Below, one piece after another: positions 1-5,871 of a DNA stretch of 5,881 bases (positions are counted from its first letter, which is position 1; every line of letters starts with the position of its first letter). This stretch comes from Microbacteriaceae bacterium. GTDB taxonomy: Bacteria; Actinomycetota; Actinomycetes; Actinomycetales; Microbacteriaceae. Below the pieces are notes generated by a model. The model saw nothing but the letters and a program-made list of their open reading frames with translations, searched no databases and was not told the DNA's origin. Position numbers and translations under genes: made by a program. The stretch lies in the NCBI GenBank assembly GCA_030725885.1, contig JANRET010000024.1, positions 4,336 through 10,216 on the forward strand, read 5' to 3'.

Positions 1-21
1 GCTTGGCCTCTCACTTCCCCC

Positions 22-1014
22 TTATGAGGCTTTGACCGAAGCGCCCGAGTTGACCTCGTACGAGGTGTTCGTCGATTCGAAGAAGTTGACCAACTGCAAG
101 GTGTCGTTGGCGGCGGCCATCCACTTTGCAGGGTTGGGCACCTTGTAGTGCGCCTCGAAACCGAGTTCTTCGAGACGACGGTCGGCCATGTGCTTGGTGT
201 ACTGCGTGATGTACTCCGCGTTGAGTCCTAAGATTCCGTTAGGGATCATGGCCTTGTTGTATTCCTCTTCCATCACAACGGAGTCGAGAATCATCTGCTT
301 GATTTCCGCAGCGAATTCTTCCGTGGCGATGTCCGGGTTCTCTTCCAACACCGTGAGGATGAGGTTGATTCCGAACTTGAGGTGGAGCGACTCGTCACGA
401 ACGATCCAGTCCACCAGCGATCCGAAGTTACGGAGAAGGTTGCGCTGACGGAACGACAGGGCGACCATGAATCCGGTGTAGAACCAGATACCTTCCATGA
501 TCACCGAGTACGCCACCAGGTTGCGGACGAAGTCCTGCTTGCCCTCGGTGGTGGTGATGTCGAGGCTTCGTTCGGCCATGCGCTTGATGAACTTGACCTC
601 GAACTCTTCTTTGGCCGCGATGGCCGGGTGATCGACGTGCTGCGCGTAGATTTTTTCGCGGTCTACGGGGAACGTCTCGAGGATGTACTCGAAGCTCATG
701 CAGTGGTTCGCTTCTTCCCACATCTGCTTGGCGAGGTAGAGGTGCGCCTCGGCTGCGTTGAGGTACGGGTACACGCCAAACGCGAGTGCCTTGTTGACGA
801 TCAGTTCCGAGGGGTTGAAGAACGACATGAGGAACGTGATGGCCTGTCGTTCTTCATCGGTCATCTTCTTGAAGTCGGCAATGTCTTCGCCGAGCTGGAT
901 TTCGTTCGGGAACCACGTGTTCGCAACGGCCTGGTTGTACAGGTCCATTGCCCACTGGTAGCGAACGGGCTTCAGCAAAAGTCCATCTTGGATTCCGGTT
1001 CCGAGAATTCCCAT
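22..1014 (-). CDS. nrdB: Class I ribonucleotide reductase beta (R2) subunit, subclass Ic-like
   Basis: This is the cytoplasmic small subunit that generates and stores the oxidant needed by NrdA to reduce ribonucleotides. The 330-residue length is normal for the R2 ferritin-like family. All six metal ligands are visible by motif: Glu70, Glu101 and His104 (in EEANH), Glu174 (in MEG), Glu208 and His211 (in RDESLH). Trp34 fits the electron-transfer tryptophan, and Tyr319 in the C-terminal tail fits the tyrosine that relays the radical to NrdA. The residue four after His104, where class Ia/Ib enzymes carry the radical tyrosine, is Phe108 (codon TTC), and the first ligand is Glu rather than Asp. 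Both match the Chlamydia trachomatis Mn/Fe R2c type. The ATG start is supported by AGGAG five bases upstream. The gene lies downstream of nrdA in the same direction; no nrdI or nrdH is seen here, as expected for a non-Ib system. The family is certain; the subclass is inferred from residues. Confidence 0.97.
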   Translation of the reverse strand: MGILGTGIQDGLLLKPVRYQWAMDLYNQAVANTWFPNEIQLGEDIADFKKMTDEERQAITFLMSFFNPSELIVNKALAFGVYPYLNAAEAHLYLAKQMWEEANHCMSFEYILETFPVDREKIYAQHVDHPAIAAKEEFEVKFIKRMAERSLDITTTEGKQDFVRNLVAYSVIMEGIWFYTGFMVALSFRQRNLLRNFGSLVDWIVRDESLHLKFGINLILTVLEENPDIATEEFAAEIKQMILDSVVMEEEYNKAMIPNGILGLNAEYITQYTKHMADRRLEELGFEAHYKVPNPAKWMAAANDTLQLVNFFESTNTSYEVNSGASVKAS

Positions 1015-1019
1015 GATTA

Positions 1020-1025
1020 CTCCTA
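1020..1025 (-). promoter_or_regulatory. Ribosome binding site of nrdB
   Basis: On the minus strand the sequence TAGGAG ends five bases before the ATG at 1014. It is a strong Shine-Dalgarno match and fixes the nrdB start, implying that nrdB is translated independently of nrdA. Confidence 0.85.
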
Positions 1026-1031
1026 AGTGTC

Positions 1032-1074
1032 GTGGTTGAAAGAGGTGGTTGTGCGGAATGCACCGCGGTGGTTG
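1032..1074 (-). repeat. Three copies of a CAACCAC heptamer in the nrdA-nrdB gap
   Basis: GTGGTTG occurs exactly at 1032-1038, 1045-1051 and 1068-1074 on the plus strand, so the operon mRNA carries CAACCAC three times between the redox-tail stop codon and the nrdB ribosome binding site. A perfect 10-bp palindrome, CACCGCGGTG (1061-1070), overlaps the last copy; having no loop, it is unlikely to act as a hairpin. No function can be assigned. Spacings of 13 and 23 bases do not form a regular array. Confidence 0.35.
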
Positions 1075-1075
1075 G

Positions 1076-1159
1076 TTACTGGCAGGAATCGCACTGCAAG
1101 AGATCCATCGGATCCACTGGCACCGAATAGCTGCCTACTGTGTCGTCAAGCGGGTTCAT
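1076..1159 (-). CDS. Detached C-terminal redox tail of NrdA (27-residue ORF, in frame after the nrdA stop)
   Basis: Directly after the nrdA TAA (1160-1162), with no bases between and in the same frame, an ATG opens 27 codons and a TAA. The peptide ends in VDPMDLLQCDSCQ. A C-terminal CxxC close to the last residue is the standard end of class I alpha subunits; the pair receives electrons from thioredoxin or glutaredoxin and passes them to the active-site cysteines. This segment is therefore read as the missing end of NrdA. It may be produced by readthrough, by reinitiation, or not at all. GGCGGTGA, which matches 7 of 8 bases of the anti-Shine-Dalgarno complement GGAGGTGA, lies four bases before the ATG, so reinitiation is possible, although the same bases encode Gly-Gly-Glu of NrdA. 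Third positions are G or C in 19 of 27 codons, consistent with real coding sequence. The identity as an NrdA tail is strong; how it is expressed is unknown. Confidence 0.75.
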   Translation of the reverse strand: MNPLDDTVGSYSVPVDPMDLLQCDSCQ

Positions 1160-3622
1160 TTATTCACCGCCGTTCGAGGTTCCGCCGAAGCCGAAGCCTC
1201 GTCGGGGTGCACCCGCGGCAACGGGTTCCGCTGCGGGCGACGGGGCACCGGCGCCAGCGCCGAAGCCCTTGCGGGTTCCTCCGCTGATTTCCTCGGCCTT
1301 GTTGACCTTGACCGTCGATTGTTCCGCGGTGTGGCGCGGCTTCATGTGCAAGTAGTAAGTGGTCTTCACTCCACGCGACCATGCGCTCGTGTAGATGTCG
1401 ACCATTTCGTCGATGTCGCGTGTTTCGAGGTACATGTTGCGGCTGATGGCCTGGTCGATCCACTTCTGTGCCCGACCCGCAACCTCGAGGAACGAAGCGG
1501 GGTTGAGCTGGAACGACGTCTTGTAGACCGCCTTGATGTCATCCGGAATGGTGGGGATGTTCTGAATGTCACCCTGCGAGCGCAGGATGTCTTCGCGAAC
1601 CGACTCCCACAGACCGCGAGCCGACAACGCGTCGACCAGGTTGCGGTTCACTTCCAGGAACTTTCCGCTCGAGGTGGAACGCGAGAAGATTTGTGAGAAC
1701 TGTGGGTCGAGTCCGGGCGTGGTGCCGGCGACGAGGCCGATTGACGCGGTCGGGGCAATAGCCATGAGGGTCGCGTTGCGGATGCCGCCCTTGACCTTGA
1801 CCCGAAGAGCGTCCCAGTCGAGACGGGTCTTGCGCGAGATGTCGATCGCGACGCCACGGTCTTTTTCGGCCAGGTGGATGGAGTCGAACGGCACGAGACC
1901 CTGCGACCAGCGCGACCCCTCGAAGTTGTCGTACGAACCGCGCTCGCGAGCGAGGTTCGCCGACTCGTCGATGGCCGAATAGGAAATTCGTTCCGTGATT
2001 TCGTCGATGAGGTCGTAGGCCTCTTCACTCTCGTAGGAAATTCCGAGGCGCTCACACACATCGGCGAATCCCATGATGCCGAGTCCGACCGCACGGTTTT
2101 CCTTGTTCGCCTTGTCGGCTTCGTCGACGGACGACCGCGTGATGTCGATGAGGTTGTCGAGCTGGCGGACAGCGGTCCGTGCGCTCTCGTCCATCATCGT
2201 CCAGTCCCAGTTGCCGTCGACGAGGTGCGTCGACAGGTTGATCGAGGCGAGGTTGCAGACCGACACGTTTTCCGCGTCCTGCGGAAGGCAGATTTCGGTG
2301 CACAGGTTCGACGAGTGAATCGTGCCGGTGTTGTTGTTGAGCGCCCGAAGGTTGATCGTGTCTTTCCAGGTCAACCACGGGTGTGACGACGACTGCAACG
2401 AGATGAGGATTTGCTTGAACTGTTCGCGAGCGGAAATCTTTTTGAAGAGGTTCATCTCTCCGTTTTCCGCCATCGTGATGTATTCGGCGTAGCGCTTCGA
2501 GAACGCGGCGCCATACAGTTCGTTGAGGTCCGCGACTTCGAGCGGGTCGAACAGGTACCAGTCGTCGTCGTTCTGAACGCGCTTCATGAACTCGTCCGAA
2601 ATCCACACCGCAGTGTTCGCGGTGCGCGTGCGGCGGTAGGGGTCACCCGAGTTCTGACGGAGATCGAGGAATTCGGGGAAGTCGAGGTGCCAGTTCTCCA
2701 TGTAGAAGCAGAGGGCCCCGAACTTTTTGCCGCCGCGCGAAATCGCACGAAGGACCGAGTCGATGGTGTGCATGAACGGGATCGGGCCGGTCGACACGGT
2801 GTTGTTCGAACGGATGGGCGAACCCTGGGCACGCAGTTTGGTCACGGACAGGCCGATGCCGCCGGTTCCCTTGGTGAGCCACATGACGTCACGCGTGGTC
2901 TTGGCGATGTGCTCGATGTCGTCCTGCATTTCGAGGACAAAGCAGTTGGCGAGTTGCGGGTACGACGTTCCCGCGTTGACGAGCGTCGAGCCCGCCGCGA
3001 GGTATTCGAGTGTGGACATCTTGCGGTAGAACCGAAGGGCGGTCTCGGTCGGGTTCTTTTCGTTGAGCGAAAGCCCCATCGCGATGCGCATCCAGAAATA
3101 CTGGGGAACCTCGAGCGGGTCGCCGTTGCGCCCCTTGACGCCATAACGGTTGTTGAGCGTGACAACCCCGATGTACTTGAGGAGTTCGTCGTGCGCGGGT
3201 TCGAGTTCCGCAGCGAGCGTGTCGAAGTCGAACATTTCCACGAGACGGGAGTCGAGCAGACCTTCGGTCACTCCGCGGCGAACGTTTTCTTCGAAGTGGG
3301 CGGCGTGGAGTTTCTTGAGGTCTTCGGGCGACGAGTAGTCACCAAGAACGCTCTTGTAGATGGTCTTGAGAAGCAGGCGGGCCGCGATGGTGTCGAACCC
3401 GGGGTAGTCCTTAACGTTCTGAAGGGCGACCTGGATGACGGCTTCGTCGAGCTGCTGCGACGTGATGCCGTCGAACAGGGTGAGTTCGAGTTCGGTGCCG
3501 ATTTGCGTGACCCACGCGAGCTTGTCGGTGAAACCTTCGGCGGCTTGTTCAATCGCAAGGTTGATTTTGTTCGCGTCGTATGGCTCGCGAGTTCCATTGC
3601 GTTTGACGACCGTGATGTTCAT
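1160..3622 (-). CDS. nrdA: Class I ribonucleotide reductase alpha (R1) catalytic subunit, ending before its CxxC tail
   Basis: This is the cytoplasmic catalytic subunit that reduces ribonucleoside diphosphates to deoxy forms, using the oxidant from NrdB. From the ATG at 3622 it has 820 residues. An N-terminal ATP-cone (about residues 2-95, opening VVKRNG) implies allosteric on/off control by ATP/dATP. The 10-stranded barrel follows, with redox Cys227 (ANCFVL), Asn439, thiyl-radical Cys441 and Glu443 (SNLCTEICLP), and partner Cys456 (SVCNLAS). Tyr756-Tyr757 (TTYYLH) form the radical path. Everything for catalysis at the active site is intact. After about residue 775 the protein becomes a Gly/Ala/Pro-rich linker and stops at TAA without a C-terminal cysteine pair; that pair lies in frame just downstream (1076-1159). 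The ATG at 3622 was chosen over an in-frame GTG at 3709 because GAAGGGA lies nine bases upstream, it starts exactly where the ATP-cone begins, and the longer form would overlap the promoter. It is first in the operon with nrdB. Confidence 0.96.
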   Translation of the reverse strand: MNITVVKRNGTREPYDANKINLAIEQAAEGFTDKLAWVTQIGTELELTLFDGITSQQLDEAVIQVALQNVKDYPGFDTIAARLLLKTIYKSVLGDYSSPEDLKKLHAAHFEENVRRGVTEGLLDSRLVEMFDFDTLAAELEPAHDELLKYIGVVTLNNRYGVKGRNGDPLEVPQYFWMRIAMGLSLNEKNPTETALRFYRKMSTLEYLAAGSTLVNAGTSYPQLANCFVLEMQDDIEHIAKTTRDVMWLTKGTGGIGLSVTKLRAQGSPIRSNNTVSTGPIPFMHTIDSVLRAISRGGKKFGALCFYMENWHLDFPEFLDLRQNSGDPYRRTRTANTAVWISDEFMKRVQNDDDWYLFDPLEVADLNELYGAAFSKRYAEYITMAENGEMNLFKKISAREQFKQILISLQSSSHPWLTWKDTINLRALNNNTGTIHSSNLCTEICLPQDAENVSVCNLASINLSTHLVDGNWDWTMMDESARTAVRQLDNLIDITRSSVDEADKANKENRAVGLGIMGFADVCERLGISYESEEAYDLIDEITERISYSAIDESANLARERGSYDNFEGSRWSQGLVPFDSIHLAEKDRGVAIDISRKTRLDWDALRVKVKGGIRNATLMAIAPTASIGLVAGTTPGLDPQFSQIFSRSTSSGKFLEVNRNLVDALSARGLWESVREDILRSQGDIQNIPTIPDDIKAVYKTSFQLNPASFLEVAGRAQKWIDQAISRNMYLETRDIDEMVDIYTSAWSRGVKTTYYLHMKPRHTAEQSTVKVNKAEEISGGTRKGFGAGAGAPSPAAEPVAAGAPRRGFGFGGTSNGGE

Positions 3623-3631
3623 CGGTGCCCG

Positions 3632-3638
3632 TCCCTTC
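3632..3638 (-). promoter_or_regulatory. Ribosome binding site of nrdA
   Basis: On the minus strand GAAGGGA ends nine bases before the ATG at 3622. It is a purine-rich Shine-Dalgarno-like site at normal spacing and decides in favour of this ATG over the upstream in-frame GTG. Confidence 0.65.
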
Positions 3639-3705
3639 GTTTCCCGTGTGTGCCGTTTAGTCGGCGAAATCGCGCCAGCGCGAGGTGCTTCTGTCTGGTC
3701 TGAAA

Positions 3706-3721
3706 ACACTACATCTATGTA
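3706..3721 (-). promoter_or_regulatory. NrdR-box-like operator, promoter-proximal copy
   Basis: ACACTACATCTATGTA matches about 10 of 16 positions of the NrdR consensus acaCwAtATaTwGtgt (consensus recalled, not searched), best in its left half. It is a weaker copy, but its centre lies exactly 32 bp from the stronger box at 3738-3753, about three helical turns, the usual tandem arrangement for NrdR. It overlaps the proposed -10 element, so binding would block RNA polymerase. NrdR is the zinc-finger/ATP-cone repressor of ribonucleotide reductase genes in many bacteria. Confidence 0.5.
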
Positions 3722-3735
3722 TCGAATTTGGTCAA
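3706..3735 (-). promoter_or_regulatory. Likely nrdA promoter (TTGACC / TAGTGT)
   Basis: On the minus strand TTGACC (3730-3735) matches five of six bases of the -35 consensus. It is followed after 18 bases by TAGTGT (3706-3711), which keeps the key T, A and final T of a -10 hexamer. Transcription would begin near 3699, leaving an untranslated leader of roughly 75 bases. The leader includes a short CGCG-CCAG-CGCG hairpin (3671-3682) of unknown meaning. The fit is good for -35 and moderate for -10; it is supported by the NrdR-like boxes placed over and next to it. Confidence 0.5.
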
Positions 3736-3737
3736 GA

Positions 3738-3753
3738 ACCCCATATATTGTGG
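3738..3753 (-). promoter_or_regulatory. NrdR box (strong copy)
   Basis: ACCCCATATATTGTGG matches about 13 of 16 positions of the NrdR consensus, including the whole ATATATTGTG core. It lies directly upstream of the proposed nrdA -35 hexamer and pairs with the weaker box 32 bp nearer to the gene. The combination of a good site, the correct partner gene and helical phasing makes NrdR control of this operon likely. Confidence 0.7.
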
Positions 3754-3768
3754 CGTGTCGTACACAGA

Positions 3769-3796
3769 TGTGGATAAGTTATCCGCGATATCCACA
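3769..3796. promoter_or_regulatory. DnaA-box cluster upstream of nrdA
   Basis: Three DnaA-box-like 9-mers lie within 28 bases. TGTGGATAA (3769-3777) is an exact TTATCCACA box on the minus strand. TTATCCGCG (3779-3787) matches 7 of 9 and ATATCCACA (3788-3796) matches 8 of 9 on the plus strand. They form two nested inverted repeats: GGATAA-G-TTATCC (3772-3784) and TGTGGATA...TATCCACA (3769-3776 with 3789-3796). DnaA is the replication initiator and also a transcription factor; in Escherichia coli it binds boxes upstream of nrdAB. The cluster lies about 35-60 bp upstream of the proposed nrdA -35 element and 87-114 bp upstream of the permease start, so it could act on either gene. Confidence 0.6.
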
Positions 3797-3868
3797 GGTT
3801 AAGGGCCACCTCGGACACCGAATTACGCCGGAAAAGCCGAAAAGCCCAGCCCCATTCGTTTGGGCACG

Positions 3869-3874
3869 TAAGAT
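3869..3874 (+). promoter_or_regulatory. Possible -10 element for a leaderless permease transcript
   Basis: TAAGAT (3869-3874) keeps the key T, A, A and T of TATAAT and ends eight bases before the GTG at 3883. A transcript starting seven to nine bases downstream would begin at or next to the start codon. No Shine-Dalgarno sequence precedes the GTG, and leaderless mRNAs are common in actinobacteria. No convincing -35 hexamer is seen 17 bases upstream. Confidence 0.4.
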
Positions 3875-3882
3875 TGGGTCAC

Positions 3883-5055
3883 GTGAAGCGATACGGCGAA
3901 CTCTTGCGCACTCCGGGAGTGATTCCGGTAGTCGTCTCGCAACTCCTTGCGCGATTTCCCGGCGGCATGTTGGCCATTGGGCTACTCATCCATTTCCAAC
4001 GACAAACGGGCAATTTCACGATTCCCGGACTCGCCCTCGCCGCGATGGCAATTGGGCAGGGCATTTCGATTCCCATCGCCTCCCGCATGATCAGCACCTA
4101 TGGCATCCGGCGAGTCATCGGCACGCTCATCACCATTTGTTCCTCAGCGACAGTGGTCGCCGCGCTCGTCCCTCTTGACACCGTCCCGACCATCCTGATC
4201 GGTTTTGTCATCGGCGCGTCCATCGCACCAATTCAGCCCTCCGCACGGGCGGTCTACCCCTCCATGGTGCCGAAGCGGCAACTGCAATCGCTTCAGTCGC
4301 TGGATGCTAGCGTCCAAGAACTGATCTGGATTGGCGGTCCTGTCATCACGGTGTTCCTCGCGACGCAACTCAGTTCGTCCGCCGCGGTGTTGGCGAGCAT
4401 CGTGTTCGGCGCCGGCGGCGGGCTTTGGTTCCTCAGTCGACCCCTGGTCGGCGGAGTCACCCTCGAACAGTCGTCCGGGCGCCTCGGTTCCATTCTGAAA
4501 AAGCGCGCGGTGGTCATCGGAATTGTCAGCGGATTTTTCGTCGTCGGGTCGTTCAGTGCTATCGAGGCCGCAACCGTCGCCGCGTTCGGGAGCGAAAAGA
4601 ACTCCATCGCCGGAATAGTTCTGGGGCTGTGGGCGCTGTCGTCGCTCGTCGCCGGACTGGTGATGGGGCACAGTCCCATCGGCCCGTGGTCGCTATCACG
4701 CCGACTTTTGCTGGTTGCCCTCGGTTCGGGTCTCGCCATGTTTACGCTCGATCCCATTCTGCTGACGCTGGCGTTGCTCGTTTCGGGCCTAGGTGTCGCC
4801 CCCGCCATGACGGTTCAGTACGCAATCGCGACTGAGTCTGTGAAAAAGGGTGACGTCCCCGAAAGTCTGGGTTGGCTTGGAACCGGTTGGGTGGGCGGAG
4901 CGGCTCTGGCGAGCGCCGTGGCGGGCATTTCGATTGACAACTGGGGCGCCAGTGGCGGTTTTGTTGCCGCAACGATTTTTGCCGTGATAGCCGCTCTGAT
5001 TCCCGCGCTCATGGTCAAATCACTTCCCGACTTGCGCCACCTCGCGGCGCACTGA
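3883..5055 (+). CDS. Major facilitator superfamily permease, 12 membrane helices
   Basis: This 390-residue protein is an integral inner-membrane transporter; the substrate cannot be told from sequence. Twelve hydrophobic segments can be placed, roughly at residues 13-36, 47-67, 78-96, 102-119, 144-162, 165-185, 209-229, 242-261, 274-290, 292-315, 333-349 and 357-377. A more polar central loop lies at about 186-208, giving the 6+6 arrangement and length usual for the family. The loop after helix 2 carries a degenerate motif A: it ends in a GIRR turn but lacks the usual Asp. The GTG at 3883 is preferred because a TTG at 3874, three codons upstream, overlaps a likely -10 hexamer and neither has a ribosome binding site. 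It is divergent from nrdA and convergent with the hydrolase, so it is probably a single-gene unit. Drug or metabolite efflux is a guess only. Confidence 0.85.
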   Translation: MKRYGELLRTPGVIPVVVSQLLARFPGGMLAIGLLIHFQRQTGNFTIPGLALAAMAIGQGISIPIASRMISTYGIRRVIGTLITICSSATVVAALVPLDTVPTILIGFVIGASIAPIQPSARAVYPSMVPKRQLQSLQSLDASVQELIWIGGPVITVFLATQLSSSAAVLASIVFGAGGGLWFLSRPLVGGVTLEQSSGRLGSILKKRAVVIGIVSGFFVVGSFSAIEAATVAAFGSEKNSIAGIVLGLWALSSLVAGLVMGHSPIGPWSLSRRLLLVALGSGLAMFTLDPILLTLALLVSGLGVAPAMTVQYAIATESVKKGDVPESLGWLGTGWVGGAALASAVAGISIDNWGASGGFVAATIFAVIAALIPALMVKSLPDLRHLAAH

Positions 5056-5056
5056 T

Positions 5057-5073
5057 CGCGGTTCCGCACCGCG
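5057..5073. terminator. GC-rich hairpin between convergent genes
   Basis: CGCGGT (5057-5062) and ACCGCG (5068-5073) form a perfect six-base-pair stem with a five-base loop, starting two bases after the permease stop and lying 18 bases beyond the hydrolase stop. There is no T-tract on either side, so it is not a classic intrinsic terminator, but position and symmetry suit a bidirectional stop or a 3'-end stabiliser. Confidence 0.45.
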
Positions 5074-5091
5074 CAGAAGCAAACCGTTTGG

Positions 5092-5871
5092 TCAGAGGCG
5101 GCTGAGCAAGATGCGCGTGAGCAGTTTGGCGATCGGTGGGCGAACGAGGTGGTCAGCCCGGGCTACCGGCCACGCCGTCACGTTCGGAAGCCGTGCGGCG
5201 GCGGTCGTTCCCTTTTTGGACAGGAACGGATCGTTGGTGCCGTAAACGAGGTCAACGGGAATGCGGACGAGCGTCAGGTCAGTGAGTGTCTCTTGACGTT
5301 GAATCACGTTTGTCATCGAGCGCTTGGTCGATTCCCAACCGCGTTCCGTGACCGCCACCACGTCCTTGATGGGAGACATGTGGTTGATTGCCTTGGCCGT
5401 CTGTGCGGTGAAAACTGGGTTCGCCTTCAGATAGTTGTAGAACTCCGTGTAAAAACCCAACTGGGCCCAATCGAGCGGGTTGAGTGTCGCCGACGGCGGC
5501 GGATAAATCGGCGTACCCACCAGCACGAGTCGCTTCACCCAGTTTCCGAAGCGGGCGGTGAATCGGGCGGCGATGATGCCTCCCATCGAGTGCCCGACCA
5601 GGACGAACGGAAGGAATATTCCCTTCCGGAAGAGGGTTTTTCGAATCGATTCGACGTGTTCGTCGACGGTGTAGTCGATGTCGGGAGCGGCCGAATTTCC
5701 GCATCCCAACAGGTTCACCGCGACCACCCGGAAATACGGAGTTAATAACGGCACGAGCAAATCGAATGTTGCCGCCGTCGACGCGATTCCGTGGACGAGA
5801 ACGACGACGGGTCCGCGACCCTCGTCACGGACCACCTCAAGACTCGGGATACGCGAAGGAAAAATTGCCAC
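5092..5871 (-). CDS. Alpha/beta-fold hydrolase
   Basis: This is a probably cytoplasmic serine hydrolase; no signal peptide is visible in the part seen. The order of elements is that of the alpha/beta hydrolase fold: oxyanion-region His27-Gly28 (LVHG), nucleophile elbow Gly93-His-Ser95-Met-Gly-Gly, acid Asp214 (YGTNDPF) and His241 (ADH). The triad is therefore complete. A lid or cap region lies at about residues 121-195, with several aromatic residues (YTEFYNYL) that may line a hydrophobic substrate pocket. The substrate is unknown; esterase, lipase or C-C hydrolase are all possible, and a haloperoxidase-like assignment is not excluded. The GTG at 5871 is the first available start inside the window but has only a weak upstream purine run, and the frame stays open to the edge, so the true start may lie further out. 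It is convergent with the permease gene. Confidence 0.88.
   Translation of the reverse strand: MAIFPSRIPSLEVVRDEGRGPVVVLVHGIASTAATFDLLVPLLTPYFRVVAVNLLGCGNSAAPDIDYTVDEHVESIRKTLFRKGIFLPFVLVGHSMGGIIAARFTARFGNWVKRLVLVGTPIYPPPSATLNPLDWAQLGFYTEFYNYLKANPVFTAQTAKAINHMSPIKDVVAVTERGWESTKRSMTNVIQRQETLTDLTLVRIPVDLVYGTNDPFLSKKGTTAAARLPNVTAWPVARADHLVRPPIAKLLTRILLSRL

Noticed and set aside
1061..1070. The palindrome CACCGCGGTG as an attenuator or terminator between nrdA and nrdB
   Set aside because: It has no loop and no following T-tract, so it cannot form a stable intrinsic terminator; nrdB with its own ribosome binding site is most simply co-transcribed.
382..1696. Long plus-strand open frames opposite nrdB and the 3' part of nrdA (382-1026 and 1049-1696)
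   Set aside because: They mirror the codon bias of the real minus-strand genes, have no recognisable motifs and show no fitting promoter or ribosome binding site.
2411..3703. A 430-codon open frame on the plus strand opposite nrdA
   Set aside because: It is an antisense shadow of a GC-rich gene: low-complexity Val/Glu/Arg/Asp-rich translation, no recognisable motif, while the minus-strand frame encodes clear NrdA motifs throughout.
3623..3709. An N-terminal extension of NrdA by 29 residues from the in-frame GTG at 3709
   Set aside because: The ATP-cone begins right at the ATG at 3622, which has its own ribosome binding site, and the extension would overlap the -10 element and the first NrdR-like box. 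Its residues show no recognisable domain.
3769..3796. The DnaA-box cluster as a chromosomal replication origin
   Set aside because: Only about 28 bases of boxes are present, with no AT-rich unwinding region and no dnaA or dnaN neighbour; a regulatory or titration role fits better.
4144..4808. Minus-strand open frames inside the permease gene
   Set aside because: They are Arg/Asp/Pro-rich antisense translations; the plus-strand frame shows a complete 12-helix pattern.
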